Notes under the pieces: model-generated | Databases searched by the model: none | Told to the model about the DNA's origin: nothing | The model's input: only the letters and a program-made list of their open reading frames with translations | Program-made: the position numbers and the translations under genes | Shown: in pieces, positions 1 to 4,960 of the stretch | Layout: the number at the start of each line of letters is the position of its first letter | Numbering within the stretch: position 1 is the first letter of the stretch | From: CAYNDB01 sp964395915 | Lineage (GTDB): Bacteria > Nitrospinota_A > UBA7883 > JAJRTC01 | DNA length: 5,161 nt | Direction of reading: 5' to 3' | Assembly (NCBI GenBank): GCA_964395915.1 | Contig: CAYNDB010000146.1 | Coordinates: 1-5,161 of the forward strand

Positions 1-497
1 TGGCGTTGGAAATCGGAACAGGGTATGGCAAGGGAGCCAGGATATTAAAACGCGCTGGATGGAAGACTATCGGCGTCGACTATGTTCTCGAACCGCTGAA
101 GGTCGCGGTCAATTTTGAAAAAAATAAAAGACGTCGCCCGTTATACGTACAAGCTGACATATTCGAACCGCCGTTATGTGAACACGTTTTCGACCTCGTC
201 CTCGACTGGGGTGTGTTCCACCATATCCGAAGAAACGAGACGCCACAGTTTATTGACGCCATTACAAGGCTGCTCAGGCCCGGCGGAGTTTTCCTGCTGG
301 GATGTTTTTCAACAAAGTTCCGGCACAGTGGTGAGAAACGAAGAAAGCGCAACTGGACACGACATCACGGGCATTACGACCGGTTTTCGACAAAAAATGA
401 GCTTGTTAAAACATTCAGGGGAGCGTTTGAGATAGGCTCGATAGAAGAAGATCCAAAAGGTTTTTTTCTGCTGGTTATGACCGCTCGCCCCAAATAA
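1..497 (+). CDS. Class I SAM-dependent methyltransferase, 5'-truncated by window edge
   Basis: The reading frame is open from the first base, so the true start lies outside the window; the TTG at 6 sits inside the first conserved motif and is not a credible start. What is visible is the usual Rossmann-fold methyltransferase order. It begins with motif I (ALEIGTGYGKG), the glycine-rich SAM-binding loop. Next come an acidic end of strand 2 (IGVDYV), then VQADIF, which contributes the adenine-contacting acidic residue, and the strand-4 motif FDLVLDWGVFHHI. Last is LLRPGGVFLLG, the post-motif turn. The His-His after strand 4 recalls thiopurine/UbiE-like small-molecule methyltransferases, but the substrate cannot be read from the sequence. 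The last quarter is basic (GEKRRKRNWTRHH). The missing N-terminus is probably only a few dozen residues. No clear terminator follows. Family assignment is firm; function is open. Confidence 0.87.
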   Translation, partial: ALEIGTGYGKGARILKRAGWKTIGVDYVLEPLKVAVNFEKNKRRRPLYVQADIFEPPLCEHVFDLVLDWGVFHHIRRNETPQFIDAITRLLRPGGVFLLGCFSTKFRHSGEKRRKRNWTRHHGHYDRFSTKNELVKTFRGAFEIGSIEEDPKGFFLLVMTARPK

Positions 498-559
498 CTT
501 AATAAAAATCGATCTCCCTTTTTCCCGAGCTTCTAAAAATTTATGTTTCAAACAGTTTC

Positions 560-580
560 ATAACGTTATAAATTGTATAC
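560..580 (+). promoter_or_regulatory. Possible promoter/operator just upstream of the CxxC gene
   Basis: Positions 560-569 are a perfect 10-bp palindrome, ATAACGTTAT. Overlapping it, TATAAA at 567-572 could be a -10 element. Transcription would then begin at about 579-580, leaving almost no leader before the ATG at 581. No good -35 hexamer is visible 16-18 bp upstream and no Shine-Dalgarno sequence precedes the ATG. The palindrome is short enough to be chance. Confidence 0.25.
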
Positions 581-880
581 ATGGAAATTTGTGATCGTTG
601 CGGATCGGCTATCAGGCCTGGCGAGATAAGGTACATTGTCCAGATGTCCATCGCCGCGGACGACGGCGGAATTGTGCTCGACCCTGTGCCCGAAGATGTG
701 ATGGAGGCTATTATCACAGAGCTTGATGGGGTGGATTCTGTCGACATCGCCAAACAGGTGTACGAATCAAACTCATTCATACTATGTATAAAATGCAAAC
801 GTGTTTTCATGCGCAATCCGTTCGGCGGAAAAGATCGCGGAGACACGACCGAAGACGATATCAGCAGGATGTTTCATTAA
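581..880 (+). CDS. Small uncharacterised protein with two CxxC pairs (split zinc-ribbon-like)
   Basis: This is a 99-residue soluble protein with no signal peptide or membrane segment. Cys4-x-x-Cys7 begins the chain (CDRCGSAIRPGE). Cys69-x-x-Cys72 (LCIKCKRVF) comes 61 residues later, and these four cysteines, the only ones in the protein, would suit one structural Zn site. Between them lie a predicted strand (IRYIVQMSIAA) and an acidic, probably helical insert (about residues 34-62, ending in KQVYES). The tail is MRNPFGG followed by an acidic end. From memory, this pattern (CDxCG, RYxVxM, an acidic insert, QVY, LCxxC, NPxG) resembles a widespread family of unnamed bacterial proteins; I know no function for it and could not search. 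The ATG at 581 gives a complete first CxxC, and no in-frame alternative is better placed. There is no Shine-Dalgarno site. Gaps of 83 and 149 bases separate it from its neighbours, so an operon is not certain. A metal-binding regulator or adaptor is possible but unproven. Confidence 0.72.
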   Translation: MEICDRCGSAIRPGEIRYIVQMSIAADDGGIVLDPVPEDVMEAIITELDGVDSVDIAKQVYESNSFILCIKCKRVFMRNPFGGKDRGDTTEDDISRMFH

Positions 881-960
881 GAACCCTTAAGACCGGATAA
901 ACTGTCGGCTCCTGCCATTCCTGGCAAAGCAAAAAATCTCACAATGGCTGTCAATGATTT

Positions 961-990
961 CGGCTTTTTGAATCCACATCCGGCTCTTTG
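961..990 (+). repeat. Short direct repeat, 20-bp period, upstream of the IscA-like gene
   Basis: CGGCTTTTTG at 961-970 recurs as CGGCTCTTTG at 981-990 with one mismatch, so the two copies lie on nearly the same helical face. They sit 40-70 bases before the GTG start of the IscA-like gene. TATAAG at 996-1001 could be a -10 element, but no well-spaced -35 accompanies it. This may be a tandem regulator site or chance. Confidence 0.25.
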
Positions 991-1015
991 CATCTTATAA
1001 GAAGTGTTTAAAACT

Positions 1016-1023
1016 AAAGGAGA
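1016..1023 (+). promoter_or_regulatory. Strong ribosome binding site deciding a GTG start
   Basis: AAAGGAGA lies seven bases before the GTG at 1030. It selects that GTG as the start. The overlapping TTG at 1028 is in another frame and has no supporting product. Confidence 0.85.
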
Positions 1024-1029
1024 AAGTTT

Positions 1030-1389
1030 GTGCTGACGATCACACAAAGAGCGGCAGAGGCTATAGCCCAATCCACCGCTAATGATAAAGAATTAAATAA
1101 CTTACCGCTACGCATCTCTGCCCGCAAGGGCGCCCTTGGAAAAATATCATACAATATGGGGTTCGACGAACTGACCAACGGCGACATGCTGTATGAATCG
1201 AACGGCGTTAAAGTGTTGCTCGATATGAAAAGCCAGGCGCTGGTAAATGGAATGACTGTCGACTTCACAACCTCGCTTAAAGGCACACAGCCGGAATTTG
1301 TTTTCATAAACCCGAACGCCGTAAACGGAGGCTCCTGCTCCTGCGGCGACCAGGAGAAAAGCGACGGGTGCGAAAGCTGCGAAGAGTAG
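1030..1389 (+). CDS. HesB/IscA-like A-type Fe-S protein lacking the first ligand Cys
   Basis: This 119-residue protein follows the A-type (IscA/SufA/ErpA/HesB) fold throughout: an N-terminal helix (LTITQRAAEAIAQ), strand PLRISARKG, GISY-like region, NGVKVLLDMKSQALVNGMTVDF, and the C-terminal FVFINPNA followed by CSCG. Classical members bind iron or a [2Fe-2S]/[4Fe-4S] cluster with three cysteines, one in a GCSG motif and two in a C-terminal CxC/CGCG. Here the first motif reads KGALGK, so the ligand position is Ala35. The pair Cys103/Cys105 is kept. An extra tail adds Cys114-x-x-Cys117 (GCESCEE). Cluster binding may therefore use a different ligand set, C103/C105/C114/C117. The GTG start is fixed by a strong ribosome binding site. 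No isc or suf genes adjoin it; it has a 149-base gap upstream and a 508-base gap downstream. It could be a cluster carrier, an iron-binding protein or a non-cluster homologue. Family is confident, biochemistry is not. Confidence 0.86.
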   Translation: MLTITQRAAEAIAQSTANDKELNNLPLRISARKGALGKISYNMGFDELTNGDMLYESNGVKVLLDMKSQALVNGMTVDFTTSLKGTQPEFVFINPNAVNGGSCSCGDQEKSDGCESCEE

Positions 1390-1769
1390 CATCGCGTTGT
1401 TGCAATGAAGCGCCACCGGGCTAAATCCCGGAGTTTCCCGCCTTCTGGCATAATCTGGCTATCTTTAACTTTATTGTGATCGTGCACGCTTCCGCACAAC
1501 CTCCTCACTCCATATTGCCCGCTCTTTCGACAAGGTAGCCGTTCAACCGGAAACTCTCTCCCCACAAAAACTTCTCTAACTCTGCAAACTCCCTCCGCTG
1601 GAACCAAGGGAGCTATATCTTGTGTTGAAAGTTAAAATAATAGATGCGATTTATAGCGAATAAATTACGAAAGTAATGTATACTCACAAGTGGAAAAGAG
1701 AGGTTTGAGTCGCAATTTAAATGGTTTTTACAGTTGTTAAGACTGTGGAAAAGTTGTGATTGAAACGTG
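1390..1769. other. Long non-coding gap before the nrdJ promoter
   Basis: No credible gene is seen on either strand. The first part (to about 1610) is pyrimidine-rich on the plus strand. The second part (about 1611-1769) is strongly AT-rich. Besides the GC hairpin at 1416-1431 it holds a five-pair stem ATTAC/GTAAT closed by a GAAA tetraloop at 1664-1677, and a near match to a DnaA box (TGTGGAAAA, 1744-1752). I looked for a cobalamin riboswitch, expected to be of interest beside a B12-dependent enzyme, and saw no B12-box or matching helices. tRNA-like folding was also not found. Confidence 0.6.
1416..1431 (+). terminator. Small GC hairpin after the IscA-like gene (weak terminator or REP-like element)
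   Basis: CCGGG (1416-1420) and CCCGG (1427-1431) form a five-pair stem with a six-base loop CTAAAT, 27 bases after the stop codon of the IscA-like gene. Only a three-base T run follows, so intrinsic termination would be weak. The form, a GC stem around a TAAA-type loop, resembles small repeated intergenic palindromes seen in many bacteria. Only a genome-wide copy count would tell. Confidence 0.35.
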
Positions 1770-1787
1770 AAAAAAAGTCTGAAAAAA
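1770..1787 (+). promoter_or_regulatory. A-tracts placed like an UP element for nrdJ
   Basis: A run of seven A (1770-1776) and one of six A (1782-1787) precede the -35 hexamer. With transcription starting at about 1828 they fall at -58 to -52 and -46 to -41. These are the distal and proximal subsites bound by the alpha-subunit C-terminal domains of RNA polymerase. The tracts are 12 bp apart, near one helical turn. This implies a strong promoter. Confidence 0.5.
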
Positions 1788-1792
1788 GCTAC

Positions 1793-1828
1793 TTGACATA
1801 CAACATGTAGTATAATAATATCGTCGCA
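1793..1828 (+). promoter_or_regulatory. Sigma-70-type promoter of nrdJ
   Basis: A perfect -35 hexamer TTGACA (1793-1798) is followed, after 17 bp, by TAATAT (1816-1821), giving a start near 1828 and a leader of about 70 bases. An NrdR-box-like palindrome fills the spacer between the two hexamers. A second perfect TATAAT at 1842-1847 has no matching -35 element and is less likely to be used. Confidence 0.75.
1798..1813. promoter_or_regulatory. NrdR box 1 (in the -35/-10 spacer)
   Basis: The 16 bases have the core CAACATGTAG (1801-1810). This matches all eight fixed positions of the core CwAnATnTwG within the NrdR box consensus as I recall it (acaCwAtATaTwGtgt), and 12 of 16 positions overall. 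NrdR is the ATP/dATP-sensing zinc-finger repressor of ribonucleotide reductase genes in most bacteria. Binding here would block polymerase directly, as the site lies between the promoter hexamers. Confidence 0.72.
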
Positions 1829-1844
1829 CCACAAAATACAGTAT
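1829..1844. promoter_or_regulatory. NrdR box 2 (just downstream of the transcription start)
   Basis: Core CAAAATACAG (1832-1841) matches seven of the eight fixed core positions and about 12 of 16 overall. Its centre is 31 bp from the centre of box 1. This equals the three-helical-turn spacing known for tandem NrdR sites, and supports both boxes more than either match does alone. Confidence 0.65.
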
Positions 1845-1885
1845 AATTTGATGCTTCAAGGGGTTCCACGAAACCTGAGTCAAAA

Positions 1886-1892
1886 AAAGGAA
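1886..1892 (+). promoter_or_regulatory. Ribosome binding site of nrdJ
   Basis: AAAGGAA ends close to the ATG at 1898, with seven bases between the GG and the start codon. It supports that ATG as the start. Confidence 0.7.
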
Positions 1893-1897
1893 ACAAC

Positions 1898-4300
1898 ATG
1901 TCCCAGTACGACCAACCATTCCAAGCTGTTGAAGAACAAGGTTCCGATGAAAAAGATCAAGACGCCCTTGTTCAATACGCCAATGAGCAGGCTCCTGATC
2001 CAGAGCGGGTTTTAAGTGAAAATGCCCTAAAAGTGTTGGAACGGCGTTATCTCCGAAAAGATGAAAATGGCGTCCTGGTGGAAAAAGCGGCGGATATGTT
2101 CCGTCGGGTGGCGAGAAATATCGCACAGGCCGAGGGGCGCTATGGCTCTGCGGACAATGTCGACCTTGCCGAAAAAGCGTTTTACAACATGATGACCAGG
2201 CTTGAGTTCTTGCCGAATTCGCCTACTTTGATGAACGCCGGACGAGAACTGCAACAGCTTTCCGCATGTTTTGTTTTACCTGTGAAAGATTCCATGGACT
2301 CGATCTTCAGCGCTGTGAAAAACACGGCGCTGATCCATAAAAGCGGCGGCGGCACGGGTTTTTCCTTCTCGCGCCTGCGTCCGGCCGGGAGCAGGGTCAA
2401 ATCCACCAACGGAGTATCCTCCGGGCCAATTTCTTTCATGCGTGTGTTCGACGCGGCTACAGAATCCGTCAAACAGGGCGGCACCCGGCGCGGAGCCAAC
2501 ATGGGCATACTCAGGGTTGACCATCCGGATATCGAAGATTTCATCGGATGTAAACGGGACGGAAACAAGCTGACAAACTTCAATATCTCCGTGGCGTTGA
2601 CCGACGCTTTTATGGATGCTGTGGAGGATGGGGGCGAATATGACCTTGTATATCCTCATAACGGCGAAATAGCCGGCAAGCTGGACGCCCGAACGATATT
2701 CAACAAGATAGTATCTTCGGCATGGGCCAATGGCGACCCGGGGATCATTTTCATAGACCGTATCAACAGAGACAATCCCACGCCAAACATAGGAGAAATG
2801 GAATCTACAAACCCGTGCGGAGAACAGCCGTTGCTTCCATACGAGTCTTGCAACCTAGGCTCCATCAACCTTGTCAAGATGCTGGACGATCATGGAAAGG
2901 TAGACTGGCGGAGGCTTCGAAATGTCGTGCGTCTATCTATCCGATTCCTCGATAACGTCATCGATATGAATAAATACCCTATCGAAGACATCGAAAAGAT
3001 GACCAGAACAAACCGGAAAATCGGGCTTGGTGTGATGGGCTGGGCGGATATGCTCATCAAAATGGGTATCCCGTATAACTCGGAGCAAGCCACTTCCCTG
3101 GCGGCGGACATAATGGAATTTATAAATACAGAGTCTAAAAAAGCCTCCGCCTATCTGGCAAAATCACGGGGCGCTTTCCCAAGCTTTAGTGGCTCAATAT
3201 ACGATAAGCCAGGGCAGCCAAAAATGCGCAACGCCACAACGACTACCATCGCCCCCACCGGCACAATCAGCATTATCGCCGGAACATCTTCCGGTGTAGA
3301 GCCGCTGTTTGCGCTCTCGTTCATACGTACCGTCATGGATAAAGACAGGCTCGTGGAAGTACACCCTATATTCGAACAGGTTGCAAAAGATCGCGGGTTC
3401 CATTCCGAAGAGCTTATGGAAAAGGTGGCGTATCAGGGCCATATCGAAAACCTTGACGAGGTTCCGCCCGATGTCGAAGATGTATTTGTAACCGCCCACG
3501 GTGTAACACCGGAGTGGCATATAAAAATGCAGGCCGCTTTTCAGAAGCATATAGACAACGCAGTCTCCAAAACCGTCAACTTCCCGTTTGAAGCGACAAA
3601 GGAAGAAGTGGATAACGTATACAAGCTGGCGTACAAGCTTAACTGCAAGGGCGTGACTATATACCGCGACGGCTCCAGAAGCGAACAGGTTCTCTCCACC
3701 GGAGCCACAAACGAAAAAGGCTCCGAAGACACAAAAGAGCAAAACACCCAGGCCGAAACAGCGACCGGCCGTGTTGTTCCACGATCCCGGCCGGAAACGC
3801 TTTTTGGCTCCACACAGAAGATAAACACAGGATGCGGGTTCATGTATGTCACCATCAACCACGACGAGACCGGCAGACCATTGGAGCTTTTCACACAGCT
3901 TGGCAAAGCTGGCGGATGCGCCGCGTCCCAAACTGAATCTATCGGAAGACTTGTCTCCCTGGCTCTACGCGCCGGTGTGGATATTGATGAAATAAAAACA
4001 CAGCTAATGAGTATCTCGTGCCATCAGCCGGCATGGGACAAGGGTGTGCGTATTTCCTCATGCGCCGACGCTATAGGAAAAGCTATCGGCAAGCTGGAAC
4101 AGGGATTTCAGTCAACCGGAGCCCAAGCGTCACACGCCAACGGTAACGGCTCAACGATCAAAACAGGTGAGTCAAAACCTTTGGTATCTACGAATGAAAA
4201 GACGCATATACCTGGCGGCGCGTGTCCCGATTGCGGCGGAGCGTTGCAACACGCCGACGGTTGCCTGCTATGCGCCTCCTGCGGTTATTCGAAATGCTGA
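1898..4300 (+). CDS. nrdJ: Adenosylcobalamin-dependent (class II) ribonucleoside-diphosphate reductase
   Basis: The enzyme reduces ribonucleotides to deoxyribonucleotides for DNA synthesis, using a thiyl radical made from adenosylcobalamin, so it needs neither oxygen nor a separate radical subunit. The 800 residues contain the expected parts in order. After a short acidic N-terminal extension (1-35) without an ATP-cone comes the reductase N-terminal region (about 36-110), then the ten-stranded barrel (about 110-595). Redox Cys124 lies in LSACFVLP. The active site NPCGE provides Asn305, the thiyl Cys307 and Glu309, with the second redox Cys318 eleven residues on in YESCNLGS. APTGTISIIAG (452-462) is the phosphate-binding loop. 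A polar linker (about 596-640) leads to a TSCPD-type domain (about 640-735), a second linker, and a C-terminal cysteine tail: Cys776/779, Cys789, Cys792/795 and final Cys800 in CGYSKC. That tail binds metal and shuttles electrons to the active site. Length and residues are complete, with no frameshift. It is apparently monocistronic and controlled by NrdR. Confidence 0.98.
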   Translation: MSQYDQPFQAVEEQGSDEKDQDALVQYANEQAPDPERVLSENALKVLERRYLRKDENGVLVEKAADMFRRVARNIAQAEGRYGSADNVDLAEKAFYNMMTRLEFLPNSPTLMNAGRELQQLSACFVLPVKDSMDSIFSAVKNTALIHKSGGGTGFSFSRLRPAGSRVKSTNGVSSGPISFMRVFDAATESVKQGGTRRGANMGILRVDHPDIEDFIGCKRDGNKLTNFNISVALTDAFMDAVEDGGEYDLVYPHNGEIAGKLDARTIFNKIVSSAWANGDPGIIFIDRINRDNPTPNIGEMESTNPCGEQPLLPYESCNLGSINLVKMLDDHGKVDWRRLRNVVRLSIRFLDNVIDMNKYPIEDIEKMTRTNRKIGLGVMGWADMLIKMGIPYNSEQATSLAADIMEFINTESKKASAYLAKSRGAFPSFSGSIYDKPGQPKMRNATTTTIAPTGTISIIAGTSSGVEPLFALSFIRTVMDKDRLVEVHPIFEQVAKDRGFHSEELMEKVAYQGHIENLDEVPPDVEDVFVTAHGVTPEWHIKMQAAFQKHIDNAVSKTVNFPFEATKEEVDNVYKLAYKLNCKGVTIYRDGSRSEQVLSTGATNEKGSEDTKEQNTQAETATGRVVPRSRPETLFGSTQKINTGCGFMYVTINHDETGRPLELFTQLGKAGGCAASQTESIGRLVSLALRAGVDIDEIKTQLMSISCHQPAWDKGVRISSCADAIGKAIGKLEQGFQSTGAQASHANGNGSTIKTGESKPLVSTNEKTHIPGGACPDCGGALQHADGCLLCASCGYSKC

Positions 4301-4332
4301 AAACGCAGGAAGGTTTTTAACTTACTTATCAA

Positions 4333-4408
4333 AAGCGTCCGGCGGTTAGTGACCACCACCATGATCACCACACCACCTTGCATGACCGCCGGACGTTTCT
4401 ATTTTATT
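4333..4408. terminator. Bidirectional terminator between nrdJ and the CDGSH gene
   Basis: An 11-bp perfect stem pairs CGTCCGGCGGT (4336-4346) with ACCGCCGGACG (4385-4395). It extends to about 16 pairs (4333-4348 with 4383-4398) if G-U pairs are allowed. On the plus strand a T-rich run follows (4396-4408, TTTCTATTTTATT). On the minus strand the stem is followed by CTTTTGAT. It thus can stop transcripts from both convergent genes. The loop is unusually long (34 bases) and rich in CACC repeats. The plus-strand T run overlaps the last codons of the CDGSH gene. Confidence 0.78.
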
Positions 4409-4661
4409 CTCCGTTTTCGGCGTGAGTTCCGTCACAATATGGCGGGGTTTTCGTCCTTTTACATCCGCAAAGCGCAACCTGCCCATCTTCTTCCAGCTCA
4501 AATAGTTTTGCGGCCATATCTGTTCCTTCATATTCGGTTCCTTTATGCGTGTTGTCGCAAAAAGGCTCTTTCTTCGACAACCCGCATCCACACCAAACGT
4601 ATGTACCGGCTTCAAGGTTTTCGACATAAGGTTTGTTCTGTGATGATTTCGGCTCAGGCAT
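4404..4661 (-). CDS. Dual CDGSH iron-sulfur domain protein (mitoNEET-like)
   Basis: This 85-residue cytosolic protein holds two CDGSH motifs, each expected to bind a [2Fe-2S] cluster through three Cys and one His. Domain 1 has Cys24, Cys26, Cys35 and His39 (CGCGLSKKEPFCDNTH). Domain 2 has Cys65, Cys67, Cys76 and His80 (CGCKRTKTPPYCDGTH). Domain 2 fits the family pattern CxCxx(S/T)xxxPxCDG(S/A/T)H exactly, while domain 1 has Asn37 where Gly is usual. Two domains in under 100 residues is the CISD3 (Miner2)-like bacterial form; these proteins are linked to cluster or electron transfer and redox sensing, though the bacterial role is unsettled. AAGGA-type ribosome binding (TCCTTT at 4670-4675 on the plus strand) lies eight bases from the start. 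The gene is convergent to nrdJ and divergent from hicB. It carries no membrane anchor, unlike mitoNEET itself. Confidence 0.95.
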   Translation of the reverse strand: MPEPKSSQNKPYVENLEAGTYVWCGCGLSKKEPFCDNTHKGTEYEGTDMAAKLFELEEDGQVALCGCKRTKTPPYCDGTHAENGE

Positions 4662-4669
4662 ATGTTTAA

Positions 4670-4675
4670 TCCTTT
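4670..4675 (-). promoter_or_regulatory. Ribosome binding site of the CDGSH gene
   Basis: Read on the minus strand this is AAAGGA, eight bases before the ATG whose complement is 4659-4661. It confirms this start over longer reading frames in other phases. Confidence 0.75.
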
Positions 4676-4692
4676 CATGTTTCGTCTAACAA

Positions 4693-4725
4693 TTAATATA
4701 TTATACATCAGTGTATGAATATTAA
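4693..4725. promoter_or_regulatory. Long inverted repeat, probable operator, between CDGSH gene and hicB
   Basis: The left arm TTAATATATTATACA (4693-4707) and right arm TGTATGAATATTAA (4712-4725) are reverse complements apart from a one-base bulge and one mismatch. The spacer is TCAG. The site covers the candidate -10 and the spacer of the CDGSH promoter and lies 18 bases before the hicB ATG. A dimeric repressor here could control both directions. Toxin-antitoxin pairs usually autoregulate, but this HicB has no visible DNA-binding domain, so the binder is unknown. AT-richness makes part of the match less surprising. Confidence 0.6.
4700..4705 (-). promoter_or_regulatory. Candidate -10 element for the CDGSH gene
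   Basis: On the minus strand this reads TATAAT, a perfect -10 hexamer, predicting a start near 4693 and a leader of about 30 bases. The -35 region (near 4723-4728) matches the consensus poorly, so the promoter may be weak or need an activator. The hexamer lies inside the left arm of the inverted repeat. Confidence 0.45.
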
Positions 4726-4743
4726 CGTGCGACTATCTGTAAC

Positions 4744-4944
4744 ATGATAAAAGTGAAAATATACCCTTCCGAGGAAGGCGGGTTCTGGGCCGAGGCGTTG
4801 TCCATGCCGGGATGTGTGACGGAAGGCGACACCATAGAGACCATAAAACCCAGGATACATGAGGCTATCGAGGCCTGGCTTTCCGAGCCTGTCTCCTCAG
4901 GCGATATAGAAATAGATATACCGGTGACCAACCTGCCGGAATGA
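4744..4944 (+). CDS. hicB: HicB-like antitoxin, short form
   Basis: The 66 residues match the HicB antitoxin core: an opening strand (MIKVKIYPSEEGGFWAEA), the signature MPGCVTEGDTIE (21-32), a helix (TIKPRIHEAIEAWLSE), and a closing strand (IEIDIPVT). This partly degraded RNase-H-like fold binds and blocks the HicA toxin. The chain ends directly after the core, so the ribbon-helix-helix or helix-turn-helix domain found in longer HicB proteins is missing. The short form is common, and another factor may then control transcription. No Shine-Dalgarno site precedes the ATG at 4744; a very short leader from TATTAA (4720-4725) as -10 is possible. The following gene encodes a HicA-like protein 16 bases later, so the two are probably cotranscribed with antitoxin first, opposite to the classical hicA-hicB order. 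Confidence 0.87.
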   Translation: MIKVKIYPSEEGGFWAEALSMPGCVTEGDTIETIKPRIHEAIEAWLSEPVSSGDIEIDIPVTNLPE

Positions 4945-4960
4945 TTAACACAATTTAGAT

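Noticed and set aside
913..926. Hairpin TGCCA-TTCC-TGGCA as terminator of the CxxC gene
   Set aside because: The five-pair stem is followed by A-rich rather than T-rich sequence, so it does not look like an intrinsic terminator for the plus strand.
1510..1600. tRNA-like sequence on the minus strand
   Set aside because: A GGAGAGAG...GGTTGAA stretch recalls the start of a serine tRNA, but no acceptor partner, anticodon stem or T-loop follows.
1014..1607. 197-codon open frame on the minus strand over the IscA-like gene and gap
   Set aside because: More than half is antisense to the IscA-like gene; the remaining part has no recognisable domain, so I do not support it as a gene.
1744..1752. DnaA box
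   Set aside because: TGTGGAAAA is one base off TGTGGATAA, but it stands alone in an AT-rich stretch; a single imperfect site is weak evidence for DnaA control or an origin.
1390..1897. Cobalamin riboswitch upstream of the B12-dependent reductase
   Set aside because: No B12-box or the conserved helices could be seen; such riboswitches usually control B12 synthesis, uptake or the B12-independent alternative enzymes instead.
1613..2126. Two minus-strand open frames (1613-1834 and 1737-2126)
   Set aside because: They cross the nrdJ promoter, the NrdR boxes and the start of nrdJ; their translations are low-complexity and match nothing I know.
3194..3931. 245-codon open frame on the minus strand inside nrdJ
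   Set aside because: It lies wholly antisense to a complete, well-conserved nrdJ, shows no recognisable domain and has odd composition; it is a shadow of the real gene.
4349..4669. Plus-strand 106-codon frame after nrdJ
   Set aside because: It is antisense to the CDGSH gene and starts inside the terminator loop; its His/Thr-rich start is only the CACC repeat translated.
4346..4708. 120-codon minus-strand frame overlapping the CDGSH gene
   Set aside because: It is in another phase to the CDGSH frame, which has both full motifs and a ribosome binding site, and it runs through the terminator and promoter.
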